This document shows positions 10,123-21,137 of a stretch of DNA of 64,000 bases, piece after piece. A model generated the notes under the pieces. The model searched no databases. It was not told the DNA's origin and saw only the letters and a list, made by a program, of their open reading frames with translations. The position numbers and the translations under genes were made by a program. The stretch covers positions 61,459,702 through 61,523,701 of the forward strand of contig OY757904.1 in the NCBI GenBank assembly GCA_963585895.1. Reading direction: 5' to 3'. Within the stretch, counting starts at the first letter, position 1. The number at the start of each line of letters is the position of its first letter. The DNA comes from Sepioteuthis lessoniana (Eukaryota > Mollusca > Cephalopoda > Myopsida > Loliginidae).

Positions 10123-10831
10123 TATTTATTGTAATAAAAGTTTACAAATGTGGCACGAGGCCTAAAAATGGAGGGGGAAGGCTGGTCTACACTATCCTAA
10201 TCTCTAACTTAACTAGACTCATTCACTGACCAATACATATCTCCAAATTAAAAAACACCAAAATACCTCAATAAAACAGATCACTTTCAAACTACATTCA
10301 CCAAAACAACACTAGCGCTCCATGGGCTTCTAAACTTAATCCCATATTTACAGTGTAAGGGGGAGGGGAACAATTAAAAAAAACTAAACGAACGCTATAT
10401 ACATATTTATTTACAATTCCCCTAAAAACGAAAGATGAACAAAACATATATACATTATGATGGTTAGTATGGGGTCCCCACCACGTACTAAGATATGGCA
10501 GAAAGAGGAGTTAACCAGTCGAAAATAGTGTCGAAGGAGGAAAAATAAATAAATAGGATAAATGAATGGTAAAAACATAAGTAAACAATAATTACATGAA
10601 ATAACATAAGCCCTCCATAGCACTCCTGGAGAACTCCAATTCCTGTCATCTAACAGAGGGGAAGGGAAGGGAGAGTAAAACAAAAGAAGGGGACAAAAAG
10701 AAGAGGGGCCCAATGACCTTGCATACTCTAGCTAAGTTAACTTAATTAGCAACAAACTAAATCAAAAATGGCCTAAAAAAATCTAACTTACCTGGGCTGG
10801 GTGGTCATGTCCTTCCGGTAACTGAATATTC

Positions 10832-11470
10832 TTATGTCCCTGGGATGTCTAAGCTGAAAATAAGGTTGGCTCCTACCACGCGACACAGACGCGCAACAGT
10901 CACCCACCTTTCGCCGAACTCCAGTGAAGAGAGTCTCTTTCTCTCAGACCGGATTTTGACTTTAATTTGGTGTTTAAAAAATGCCACCAGGGTATGAGAA
11001 GAAAAAGACTCATCCTCGAAGAGTTCCTTCTTTCTCGTCGTCCAAATCACGAGACGCATAACGCCGAGTAAGCAGAGAAACACATAATGTTCCTGTCTGT
11101 TCAACTTCGGTACCACATTGCTGCACACAGAACTGGCTTCCAGGACAAAGAACTTTCCATTGAGGATGCGGACCATGTAGCCTTCAAGAAACTTGCACAG
11201 CGGCCGTACGACCGGGCAATAAAAGAAGGTGTGACTAATAGTCTCCTCCAAATCACCGCACCGGCAGCATTCAGGCGAAATGACCTGTTGCGCTGCAAAC
11301 AATTTCTTGCCGACCCAGAGGGCATTCCGAATGACCAGCCAGGTGAGGGAAGCCTCGTCATTATTGAGACTCCTCATCTTGGGGGCCCAAGGCAACAGTA
11401 AGCGACCCTCCGCCTCCTTCACACCGAGCTCGCCAATCAGACCATCGCTAGCGGCCCCCTGACTAAACAT
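10832..11470 (-). pseudogene. Tx1-like ORF2, C-terminal part with CCHC knuckle
   Basis: A frame 212 residues long, shifted relative to the RT frame it overlaps at 11437-11470. It includes GRLLLPWAPKMRSLN and a Cys-His motif (ECCRCGDLEETISHTFFYC: C-x2-C-x8-H-x4-C) typical of the C terminus of L1/Tx1 ORF2 proteins. One frameshift near 11450-11470 separates it from the upstream RT. The natural protein would be continuous. Confidence 0.8.
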
Positions 11471-13524
11471 CGATATAATGCCCTACTCGACAACGGCCGG
11501 CTGTCAGAGAGACCTGTCTGCAGCCGAGAGAGAACTTTCAAAGCATGCCGGCACTCGCGATAGAAGGGGCATTCGCATCTGGGCAACCGATGGGCCTCCC
11601 CATCAGCAAAATGCACACTTCTTAGCGACGGGAAAGATTGTTTAGCGTCTTCTTTCCAGACGCTTCCCGCCGCTGTGTCTCGTGAACACATCCGGTCCAG
11701 GAAAGTAAGACGCAAAGTATGGCACCGTACCTCGACGTTAGGCACTCCTAGACCGCCTTCAGAAGGGTGAAGGTAACTGATCTCCCGTCGCACCAAAGGA
11801 TGTCTCTTGGCCCAGAGAAACTGGAAGAGAATCCTTTCCAGCTTGAATAGGATGGTGGGCGTGATAGGAAGCACTGAAAGTCGGTATACGGCTAGGGAGT
11901 AGATGTGCGAACTGCACACCTCTGCCCGACCCTTAAGGGAAAGCCTTCTACGCAACCACAACTCAGTTGCGGCTACGACCTTATCCAGTACTTCCGACCA
12001 ATTTTTCTCCAATTGAAGGTCAGGCCCAAACCAGACGCCGAGTATCTTGCACGGACCGTCTTTCCAAATGAAGGGGCCGGGAAGGACACAGCCTTTCCAC
12101 GAGCCCAACCGCAAGCCGACAGACTTTTCGCGGTTAATCTTGGCCCCTGTTACAGCTTCGTACCTTCCGCTTTCTTTGCTCACCTCCTCCACCTGGGCAC
12201 TGCTCGTTACAAGCACGCTGACGTCGTCAGCGTATGCAGTGTACCTGGCTACCTCACTGGCGCCAGGTAGTGTGAGGCCGCGTAGGACCGGGTTCGCCTT
12301 TAGCTTGCGCAGAAAAGGCTCTAGCGCAAGGATGTAGAGCATTGGCGATAACGGGCAACCTTGACGAATCGATCGAGTCAGAGTGAAGGGCTCCGACCTT
12401 ACCCCATTCACCTCCACCATGACTCCGGGGGACGCATAAAGGAGACGTATCCAGGTTCGAAAATCCACCCCGAAGCCGGCCGCAGACAAGACAGCCTCCA
12501 GAAAGGCATGGTCAACCCTATCAAAGGCCTTGGACTGATCTAAATTGATCAGTGCGGCATTTCCGTCGACTTTTTCTACGATCGTGCGGACCAGATGAAG
12601 ACTGTCCTGGATAGTCCTACCCTTTACAGCACAAGTCTGTTCGGGGCAAATCAGACTAGGCAGGACAGTCTGCAAACGGTTGGCTAGGATCTTCGCCAAA
12701 ATCTTTAAGTCAGTGTTTAACATCGTTAAAGGGCGAAAGTTACTAATCCCATCCCCACCATGTTTGTTCTTACGAAGCAACTTCACTATACCCCTGGTGA
12801 AGCGTCTGGGTATGGTACCCTGCCTCATCCAGTTGTTATAGATGGTTGCCAGCAAGGGGACAAACATGTGCGACAACCTCAAGAACACTTCGTTGGGCAG
12901 ACCATCAATTCCGGGAGACTTATCCAGCCCTACCGACTTCAGTGCATCCCGAATCTCCTCCTCCTTTATGCGCCCCTCACACCCAGCCGCTTCAGTCGCC
13001 GAAAGGCGAGGGAAGTCGGCAAGATAGGTGTCGAACTGAGCAGAACTCAGTCCGGGCTCCCTGGTGAAAAGCTTCAAGAAATACTGCCGAAACTCCCCAC
13101 AGATGGCTTCGTTTGTAGTTCGACGTTGGCCCTCCGGCGATGTGACACTGGCGATATGCCGATCTGTTGCATGCCTGAGTTCCTCGGCCCGTAGTTCCTG
13201 GGCCATATTCGTCGCCTCGCAGGACATTCTTTTTATCCTAGCCCTAACTACCAGAGCTTGGTACTCCTTAATTTGCAAGGAGGCTAGCTCTGCCTTAGCT
13301 ATGTTAACTTGCCCACTATCTCCCGCCAAAACCGCCCTATCTAGCTTATCCTTAATCGAGCTTTGCTCCACTACCCTGGCTGACTTGAGTCTCCTACCAT
13401 AGTCGGCAGCAAAGGATCTAATGCTATCCTTAAGGTTAGCCCACCACCTATTTCCCATAATAGCCTCCGTCAGTTCCCGCTTTATCGTTAGTTCTAGCTG
13501 GTTCCGGAAGTCAGCCTCCACCAA
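11437..13524 (-). pseudogene. Tx1-like ORF2, reverse transcriptase domain
   Basis: Open for 695 codons. The nominal start (TTG at 13524) is only the first codon after a double stop. Landmarks by residue: DKSPGIDGLPNEVF 201-214, FRPLTMLNTDLKILAKIL 263-280, catalytic Asp329 in ALINLDQSKAFDRVDH, IRQGCPLSPMLYILALEP 386-403, catalytic YADD at 431-434, then KILGVWFG and SLKGRAEV in the thumb region. The LALEPFLRKL form after the SP motif is characteristic of Tx1/L1-type enzymes. The RT core itself has no stop and intact catalytic residues. Confidence 0.88.
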
Positions 13525-14292
13525 AAGGGAAGAGTTAAACTACTAGTAACCGGACATCCTACATCTAGCCTTATCTAACCTAATCGACACACATAAAAAT
13601 TTGTGGTCGGAATTTTTATACGAATCGAAACTTGGACCACCTAAATAATCTAAGTCGACTCGCTTAACTAACACTCGGTCCAAATAGCTATAGAGCTGGG
13701 CCGAGGCGCCCCTACCGGTCCAAGTCCAAACTATCTTATTTGGATGCCTTTCGCGAAATTTGTCCACCAGATCAAGTCGCTGGACAAAATTGCGAAAATA
13801 TCTGGCATCCAAGGTGTTAGTACCCGCACTAATAACCCCTCTATCTTAATTGGGATCAAGGACGGCGTTCCAATCTCCCACTAAAATTACCCGCTTTGAC
13901 GGAACGACGTACAGCTCGATGCACCGGAAAAAAGCAGGGAGCTCACTGGTGGCATTGGGTCCATAAACCCCAATCAGCCGAAACGCCTTATCCTTTATGG
14001 TAACGTCCAGAACACAAAGTCTGCCTTCCAGATCTGAAAGAACAAGAGCACACGAAGCGTCTAGACGTCTACTTATCAGCCAGGTGACACCTCTGGAACG
14101 GCCATCAAAGTATGCTGAGAAGGACAAATAGTCCCTCGACAGAACACCTTCATGGAAGTTGGAGTCAAAGTGAGTCTCCTGTAAACAACATATATCAATG
14201 CCGCGACGCTGGAGGTATAAAAGTAATTGGGATCGCTTAGAATCCGACCTCAGGCCGCGGCCATTTAAGCTAGCCAACCTTAAATCCATCAT
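13525..14292 (-). pseudogene. Tx1-like ORF2, APE-type endonuclease domain
   Basis: Starts with ATGATG at 14287-14292, five bases after the ORF1 stop. Motifs: LASLNGRGL, CCLQETHF (catalytic Glu), GVYGPN, LVGDWNAVLDPN (catalytic Asp) and, after an in-frame TAA at 13846-13848, KNSDHKFLCV (catalytic His region). Two adjacent TAG stops at about 13537-13542 separate it from the RT, in the same frame. Three stops with no shift from here to 11.5 kb suggest loss by point mutation. Confidence 0.87.
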
Positions 14293-14297
14293 GAAAA

Positions 14298-16333
14298 TTA
14301 CAGGGGTTGAGTGCCCGGACTAAACATGGCTGGGGACAGGACACCGACGGTCTGGCTCATGGATCCTGTGGCCATCTCATTATTGATGAATCCGTCATGA
14401 GCGAGACCCCCGACGTCCCGCGGATAGGTTAGTTTTAGAGCCCTATAAAGGGAGGGGTGCAAAACAACAGGGACCCTCCCAACAAGACCCTTACATGAAT
14501 TGATATCGTCCTTTAAATATGAAATTGGGCCGAGGGCCTCGTTTGCCTCACCGAGCATTTTCATTGCACCTTCCGACCCTCGGCCCTTCCATATGACTGT
14601 GGTGATCCATGCATCCGGGAAATTTTTCGGGTCCTCCACATTACGTCCATTTACTTCCTTGAAGTTGTGGAGGACCCTCAAATCTTTCAGCAGTTGCGGC
14701 TGGACCTTGTAGAGACGATCCAGAGCCCCCTCATCCACTCAGCAGATGCTGGTTCCCGAATGGTGCCTAGGTTTCTCCTTTTTTTTTTTTTTGGTGTTTT
14801 GGGACCTCATCCCCCGAACTGTCTATTGATGAACTCCGCTGCCGTTTCTTTGGTGTTGTACACGGAGTTGAAGGTGTTGCTGCTGTTACTGGTGGAGATG
14901 GTTTAGCTGGTGGTGAATTTAACGGCAGCGGAGGGGGGATGGGTCCCTTTTTCTTTGGTACTAAAACTGACATGAGAGGTGGTGGCATGGATTTTTGGGG
15001 TGGCGTAGTTGGTGGAGGTCGAATGATGCGTGGTTGCTTTGGTGATGACGGGGTGGAATGGTCGTGGAGACGATTTACGCTCCTGGTCCAGCCGCTTTTT
15101 AAACTCTAGGAGTTTTTCAAACTTCTCCCGGCCTGGGCTGAAAGATCTGACCTTGGGAGGAGTGGGCTGTTTAGGTGGGGTCTTGGGTGGGTATTTGGGT
15201 TTAGGGGACGATGTTTTATGGGCATATGAAGGCGAAGAACTGATGCTGTTGGACTTTGTTTTTGAGGGGGGTGGACTGTTGGTGCCCACCTGGGACAACT
15301 TTTGGGAGTGAGGATCCGCTGGTTGGAGCTTCCTCCCACCTTTTCCCACAGTCAGCCACTCGGCCCCCGACTCTTCGGAATTAACCGTAGGGGTCGAAGG
15401 GGGAGTGCGGTTTTTTGTACCTGTTGGTGTGGGCGAGACTACGGGAGCCTCCTTTTCAGTGTTTGATGCAACAACAGGTGGGAGGGTCCCGGGTTTTGGA
15501 TCGGGCTTCTTCGGGGCCTTCTTCCCGGGCAAACTGCAGAGAGGTGACCAATCTCGCCACAGTGCCAGCAGGCGGGTTTCCTACCTGACACGATGACAGG
15601 TAGCCTGCGCCCTTCCACCTCCAACCAGTTGGGAACGGAGTAGAAGGTTTTGACATCCAACATAATGTCGAACCTCCATTCCCCACGCATTCCGTCGTGT
15701 GTCGCTGAGACGATGTCGCCAAATTGTAGCATATATCCAGCTAAATTTGAGTCTCTTAGGAAGCTAGGGACCTCATATATTGATACCGTGGTCCGCCGCC
15801 GCCCCATATATTCAGTCCTGAAGAAGAACTCTTTGTTTTCGAGTGTTTTTTTCGTTAAGGCGACGGCTTCATCAATGGTCGGTAGCAATATATCCCAGAA
15901 AGCGTAAGAGGTACCAGCTATTATAGCTTGTGCCTTTACGCCCAGGCTGGAAATTTGACGAAGGACCATGTCTTTGGCGGGTTTAACGATTTTACGGGAT
16001 CGTTTATCCACAACAAAGACAGTCACCGTTCTTTTTTTTTTGGTCTTGTCTTACTTCCTCCAACTTGAACATAAGCCCATGCTCCTGTACTTCACTGGAG
16101 ATGGCTTTTGCTCGCTGGAGTAAGTCGTCGACGTCGACCTGAATTTTCGGAGGGGCTGTCCAACTATTTTCGTTTTTTTCTTTTTCATTTTTGCTTGGTG
16201 AATTGGTAGGTGCATTTTTGTCAGGGGAGGGTTGTTTTTTTTGTGGCGATTTTTCTTTTGGGTCAGGGGGAGGGGCATTTTTTTCCACACAAGGTGATTT
16301 ATTTTTCTTTTTCACCTGGGGGGTGAGGGTCAC
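14298..16333 (-). pseudogene. Tx1-like ORF1 (gag-like, CCHC knuckle), broken by frameshifts
   Basis: Four overlapping frames make one ORF1. 16333-16004: Lys/Pro-rich N terminus. 16026-15439: basic RNA-binding region ending in one CCHC knuckle (CWHCGEIGHLSAVC, near 15545-15586). 15532-14903 and 14988-14767: Pro/Ser/Lys-rich low-complexity linker. 14738-14298: C-terminal region ending at TAA 14298-14300. Shifts sit at A runs (near 16029-16037 and 14780-14792), and one follows the knuckle. The nominal starts of the last frames are not real starts. Function by family: binds LINE RNA and forms the RNP. Confidence 0.8.
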
Positions 16334-16607
16334 CCTTATTTGGGGAAAATAACGCCTTTATGGCCGAGCCGTCTGGCCGGCCGGCCATAAATGATAGGCT
16401 GGGTGGAAGAAAAGAAGGGGGGTGTAAATATGAAAAGAACAAAACAAAAAAAAATGGAAAGAAAAAAAACTTAACTTAATTTTCCAACTAGGTCAGAATT
16501 TTTCAGCCCAGCCGGGAGAAGTCGACACGATGATATGAGGTTAAAGATGGTAAGTATCCTTTCGATGTGATAGCGCAAGAGGTCCAACCTGTTCAACAAA
16601 CAAAAAC

Positions 16608-16627
16608 TTCCGGAAGTAGCCGGGCAA
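16608..16627. repeat. 20-bp target site duplication, copy 2
   Basis: Identical to 10103-10122; lies at the 5' side of the Tx1-like LINE. Confidence 0.85.
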
Positions 16628-16756
16628 AACCGGATGAGGTAAAGATGGTATTATATAGCAGAGGAGTGTGGAATGCCCTGTTTTCATTGGCTGTTTACTA
16701 AAAGACAGATGTCTATAAGAACGGCCGAAGTCCGGCTTTTTATTTTTTTTTTCTTT

Positions 16757-16890
16757 GCTGGGGCACCTCTGATGGTGTAACGGTTAGCAAGCTAGACTAG
16801 CAAACCTACACGAGTGAGTTCGAGTCTCATTGGGCGCCCCGTTCATTAGGCCTTGTGCCACATCGAAGCAAAGAGCTTTGTAAATTACTA
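16757..16890 (+). mobile_element. tRNA-like SINE piece related to element E
   Basis: GGGGCAC at 16759 pairs with GCGCCCC at the end of an 81-nt tRNA-like stretch with six of seven pairs. A box-like TGGTGTAACGGTTAGCA; T arm GTGAG-TTCGAGT-CTCAT with a normal seven-base loop. It continues with GGCCTTGTGCCAC as in element E. The D and anticodon arms do not fold well and more SINE sequence follows, so I read it as a SINE head and not a tRNA gene. Confidence 0.65.
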
Positions 16891-17049
16891 TTTTTTCTTT
16901 GCTTTGGTAGAGGCACGAGCGTAGCACGTCGCGATCACGGAGGCGGCTTGGCTCTTTCAGAGTCAAGCTGGGGTTACTGTCGGAGCTGATATGATGCAGA
17001 AATAACCCGAAATCGGCAATGAAGACAGCGCATCACTGAAGACCTCCCT

Positions 17050-18170
17050 GATGCATCTAAGATGTATGATTGAAATGGTTATGTAAAACTATTATTAGAA
17101 CATGATCAAATGAAACAACGCAGATGGTTCTAAATAAATTGTCATATTGGGAAGATATGGATATTAAGATATAATATCGAAAAATTTAAAAGACTACATA
17201 TTGGATGCAAAAATGTTTCAGTTGAATACAAAGTAAGCCACGAGGAAATCAAAAAGGGAAATCAAGAATGAGATCTAAAGGTTGGCTTTGAGGATACGTT
17301 TAAAGCTGACAATCATATTTTTCCTATTGTATCGAGGGCAAATCTGTTGAATGGCTGAATGGTTAGAAATTCTATTTCAAGGGAATCAAATGTTGTTTTA
17401 ATATACATATATAAAATCTTCAAAACACATCATACAGAATATTATTCTTAGGCCTGGTCTTCAGACTCTCCACATGGGAAGTGTAATATTGCATTTGGAT
17501 AGCATACAAAAAAGAGCGTCAAAAATGATAGAATAAAAGATTACAGTTTTAGGAAGAGATTAGTTTGGTTTGGTTTCTTTGTTTGTTTAATGGCATATCA
17601 ACTCTTTGTTGGTTATTTAATGCCAAAGCTATTCTCCTAGAAGAACAGTTGTGGTACTATTTAACCCATAGCTGGGAGGGCAAGGAGGTTCATACCTTTC
17701 CCAAGGGTATTTGCCCGAAAGTGAACGTAATAGCGCGACTGGAGTGTGAACTCCTATACAACGATTCCGCAGTCCATCGCTTTAACCATTACACCACGAG
17801 GACACCCCACTGGAAGAGATAAGAGAAATTAAGATTAACTACTATACTAAGAAGAAGAATGATAGATGATCTAATTAAAACTTTCAAAATAATTAATGGA
17901 ATATCTATCTATGGTAGATATTTTTCTATATTTCTTCTCGAACTAAAAAATTGCTGTCAAGAAAGGTTTGGAATTTAAGTCAACTAGCCAATTGGATATT
18001 TTGCAAAAAGAATATTACATATTTGGTCAAAATTGCCAAGTCATATAAATAGTGTAGAAAGTGGTTAGATTAAATTAGATGCTTTCGGAAAAAAATAGTA
18101 GTAAGAATTTAATAGGCCATTTTGGAGGATTATAGGATGAAGTATTTAACAGAATTTGATTTGTATATTG
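17050..18170 (+). pseudogene. CR1/Jockey-like LINE, downstream part of the split copy
   Basis: Resumes the frame broken at 6716 with DASKMYD, then NKLSYWEDM, YNIEKFKRLHIGCKNV, VEYKVSHEEIKKGNQE, VGFEDTFKADNHI and SRANLLNG. A SINE interrupts it at 17561-17811. After the SINE come RMIDDLIKTFKIINGISIYGR, SRTKKLLSRKVWN and the C-terminal end near 18130. Several stops and shifts. Confidence 0.85.
17552..17820 (-). mobile_element. SINE-A inserted in the CR1-like relic
   Basis: Full-length reversed copy (17561-17811): tail TTTCTTTGTTTGTTTAATGGC at the left, head GCTTTAACCATTACACCACG at the right, reversed core CATACCTTTCCCAAGGG. Flanked by the 9-bp direct repeat GGAAGAGAT at 17552-17560 and 17812-17820. 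The LINE coding sequence is continuous across it. Confidence 0.9.
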
Positions 18171-18540
18171 TAACGAAAGAATATTATTCAGGGACGTTTC
18201 GATGACGTACCACGACAGGTTTATAAGTTTGTATATTTGAACGCACACACAAATGCTATGCAAATATGGCCACACAGCACACATGTAGAAGATATATAAC
18301 CGGCATACAACAGCAGGATGACACATGTGTTTGTCCAGAGTCCATTTATCAAATAAATGTCGCGCTGTACGCACCGCTAACGCTCCAGTCAAGCTACAAC
18401 AAATACTGCCGACTTCAGCCAACCCAACATATATATAAATATTGTAGAAACAGTTTAAATGTTCCGTGTAAAGGTTTTTTAAAAGGTTAACAAGAGAAGA
18501 TTGTAAAAAGCAAAGATACCGAAGGAAGCATGAAAATGAA
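18171..18540. other. unassigned DNA
   Basis: A somewhat GC-richer stretch at 18240-18430 has no recognised family. The frames at 18075-18422 (minus) and 18266-18490 (plus) lack family motifs. Confidence 0.35.
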
Positions 18541-18750
18541 TAATATCAACCCTCGAAGGTTATTTAATGTCAAAGCCACCCTCAGAGAAGGATAATCGAG
18601 ATGTTATTTAACCCCCTGCTTGTGGAGAAAATGGGAGTTCATAACTTTTCCAAGGGAAAAGGTCCGAAATTGGACTCAATGTTGCGCCTGGATTTCAAAC
18701 TCGCTTACACGGATGTCGCTGTCCAGCATTTTGTCACGGTTACTACTCCG
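18541..18750 (-). mobile_element. SINE-A, diverged
   Basis: Reversed copy: ATATCAACCCTCGAAGG, TTATTTAATGTCAAAGCC, CATAACTTTTCCAAGGG, then the reversed tRNA-like head TTACACGGATGTCGC. The 5' end is degraded. Confidence 0.75.
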
Positions 18751-18779
18751 ATTCAATTTGTATCTGAGTGTAACACTAT

Positions 18780-19130
18780 ATAGGTGGCCCACCAAGCAGA
18801 CGATTCCTTTGTCTGTTTTGGCGCGAAACCAGACAAAGGATTTTTGGACCTGAAATCTCGCCGTATCCTGAAGTGGTAAGGGGATGCAAAAGAGAGTTGG
18901 TTGGACAAAGGAGCTGGCAGGCGGTGGGCGACGGAGCAGCAGAGAGGTTGGCGTGGAACCAGGGACAGATGCAGTCGACTCCGGAGACAGTAGCCGAGAA
19001 GATAGGGTCCAGCGAAGAGATTGAGTCAAGATGTCGGCATTCCGGTTGCTTTGTGGAATTTTCGCTAGTAATCCATGCTAGCGTTAGTCTATATATGCTA
19101 TCGGAAATGTAGTGTTGCATACCTCCTTCT
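18780..19130. other. unassigned GC-richer block
   Basis: About 350 bp of higher GC. On the minus strand it starts with a TATA-like GCATATATAGAC (near 19090-19101) and reads open for 114 residues (19120-18776) with no recognised motif. It might be an LTR or LINE 5' region. It begins with the hairpin at 18805-18840. Confidence 0.35.
18805..18840. promoter_or_regulatory. 11-bp inverted repeat around an E2F-like site
   Basis: Arms TCCTTTGTCTG (18805-18815) and CAGACAAAGGA (18830-18840) are perfect complements. The 14-base centre TTTTGGCGCGAAAC matches the palindromic E2F consensus TTTSSCGCSAAA. Structure is seen; regulatory use is inference. Confidence 0.5.
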
Positions 19131-19384
19131 GCTCTTGGTTAACCCCAAGCTTTGTTCGTGTTTGTTCGTTTGTTTTATTTTCTCCTGTCTCCCCGATCAT
19201 ATTCTTGTGGTGGCAAGAAATGTGCGTTACCCCTATCGGACCACTAGTTGATCACCGACCGGCCAAGAAGAGAATGGTTAGAAGAAAGTTAACGTGTATG
19301 GGGGCCGAAGTGGGGTATCGTTACATGAGAAACTATATATATTCTAAAATGAATAGGTCCACGAAGATATTTGTATTTTTTTAA

Positions 19385-19668
19385 AGATTTGTTTGTTTGT
19401 TTATTTATTTCGTTCTTACATACATGTATGCTTGCAGCTTGTTGCTTTCATCAGAGAACATATATGGTACAAGGCCGTGTAAATGGGGTACTAAATGAGA
19501 CTTGAACTCACTCGTGTTTGAAGTTTGATTGGTTTTCAGTTGGTTATGGGTTTATATGGAGGCAACTCCTCTCTTTCCTTTTTTCCGAGTGTGTCTACCT
19601 TTATCTGTATCACCCATAATTGGTCTTTGATACTTGTTATGATTTTGTCGTTTTACTCTGGGTATCTG

Positions 19669-19699
<31 letters not shown>

Positions 19700-19735
19700 T
19701 GTGTTAGAGTGGTTTCGGATTTCACTTACAATTAT
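19385..19735 (-). mobile_element. family E element, second copy
   Basis: On the minus strand: ACCACTCTAACAC, a CA run (plus-strand TG at 19669-19703), AAAGAGAGGAGTTGCC, CTCCATATAAACCC, B-box-like GAGTTCAAGTCTC (near 19495-19507), GTACCCCATTTAC, then the hammerhead-like segment 19460-19411 and an AAATAAATAAAC tail. In the ribozyme segment stem I, CTGATGA and a palindromic stem III are kept, but GAAA reads CAAG, so this copy should be inactive. Confidence 0.78.
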
Positions 19736-20740
19736 TTCTTCTTCTATGTTTGTGTCTTGAGATTTTTTTTTATCTGGTAATGTTTTTTGAATTTTACTGG
19801 TAATTGTTTTTTACTAATAATTTTTCTAATAATTTGTGTGTGTGTGTGTGTGTGTGTCTATATATAATACACATATATATGCATGTTTGTTTCCATTTTT
19901 GTATGTTTTTAATTAATGTTTTATTCAACGTGGGTTTAAATTCATCAATGACATTTTTTTTAGTAATATAGAGTCGTTAACTTGGTATATGGGCATAATT
20001 TTAAATTTCCCATGACTACACGCGTATAGGTGTTTCGATGTATTTAATTTTCTATTTTTTGTTATTTCAATATTGCTCTTGTGAAATAATATTCTGGTAT
20101 TGTGGGCATGTGTTGACCCTATGTATATTTCTTAACACTTATTACTACATTTTTGAAGTTGCAGCTTAAGTTTTTATTTATTTTGAATTTTGTTACTGGG
20201 TTTTTTAAGGAACAGGGTTTTCTTTCTATAATTATATCACATTACATCATTTTTTTTTTTCTTGCATTTTCTAACTGCTTGTGCTTCCTCTTCTCTGAAT
20301 GTAGAAGAGGCGAGTATTTTTTTTAGAATTTTGTGTTGTCTCTGGCTTTTAATGACTTTTGTGTCTAGTATTTCTTTAATTTTGTCATTGTTTTTTTAAA
20401 GTACGTGCACGGCTGGCATCAACGCAAAATGAAAAGCAGACTCGTCCTGGATTTGAGCTCTGGTCGCCGAGTCCAGTTCTTACGACGATAAACATTCGGG
20501 GTAAAAGAACTTATTGTATATTTGAGAATAGATAGATACGGAGCTTAAGTTTTTGGCATAGTCATTAATTTTGAGCACTCAGTAAGAATCATGCTCATTC
20601 AAATACTGAGGACTTACAATCTAATTAAGTTAATTAAGCAATTCCTAGTCGGCAAAGCCACACTTCTCATCACGTGTTAAGCTGAAAATAATACCCCCAA
20701 TCTTTTAGCTATCTTTATTTTGGACAATATTGTTATGACT
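19736..20740. other. unassigned T-rich DNA
   Basis: T-rich with a TG microsatellite at about 19836-19857. No gene. 20400-20500 is GC-richer and unassigned. Confidence 0.4.
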
Positions 20741-21137
20741 AAGTTACCTTTCCCGGATATGGAGGAATGCGAAATCGTAGTAAGCGAGTTCGAAATCCAG
20801 TATTATGACGTTCACTTTTGAATTAATCCTCTGGGGAAAGTATGAATTCACATATCCCCAAATCATCGGCTGAATAGTACAATAATTGTACTTCTACAAG
20901 GATAGTTTTGACAATCTTTGTGGTGCATTAGCTAACGTGTAGGAAGCGAGTTCCAAATTCACTCGCGCAATTACGTTAAACTTCGTACTAATAGCCTTTG
21001 GAAAGGTATAAACCCTCTTATCACCGCAGCTAGGAGTTAAATTGTACAACTAATCTTCTTCAACAAAGATGGTTTTGGTATTAAACAACAAACAAAGATT
21101 GGTATGCCATTAAAGAAAACAAGCCAAACCGAACCTG
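20741..21137 (+). mobile_element. two tandem diverged SINE-A copies
   Basis: Copy 1, about 20741-20905: GTAGTAAGCGAGTTCGAAATC, ATTATGACGTTCACTTT, GGGGAAAGTATGAATTC, GTACTTCTACAAGGATAG. Copy 2, about 20912-21137: TTTGTGGTGCATTAGCTAACG, AGCGAGTTCC, TTTGGAAAGGTATAAACCC and a complete tail TATGCCATTAAAGAAAAC. Both old. Confidence 0.75.

Larger units (their letters stand above)
10123..16607 (-). mobile_element. Tx1/L1-like LINE, near full length (6.5 kb)
   Basis: Reading on the minus strand: 5' region (16607 to about 16334), ORF1 (about 16333-14298), 5-nt gap, ORF2 (14292 to about 10832: endonuclease, RT, C-terminal zinc knuckle), then a 3' region of about 700 bp ending in TTACAATAAATAT. The perfect 20-bp direct repeat on both sides marks a single insertion and suggests a complete element. 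Several stops and frameshifts make it inactive. The region is clearly richer in G+C than its surroundings. Confidence 0.85.
6717..17049. mobile_element. 10.3-kb nested insertion block inside the CR1-like relic
   Basis: The relic reads LFA up to 6716 and resumes with DASKMYD at 17050, so the block is defined by the broken reading frame. It contains the Hero/NeSL-like LINE (6717-9356 plus 3' region), the Tx1-like LINE (10123-16607, minus strand) and a tRNA-like SINE piece (16757-16890). GC content and codon-like texture are visibly higher than in the flanks. No target duplication is evident at the outer edges. Confidence 0.8.

Noticed and set aside
16759-16839. tRNA gene
   Set aside because: Acceptor and T arms fit, but the D and anticodon arms do not, the length is 81 and SINE sequence continues downstream.
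16850-16890. Hammerhead in the E-related piece at 16.8 kb
   Set aside because: The aligned segment (ATCGAAGCAAAGAGC) lacks CTGANGA and GAAA.
19411-19460. Second E copy as an active hammerhead
   Set aside because: GAAA is mutated to CAAG, which removes invariant core bases; kept only as evidence for the ancestral fold.
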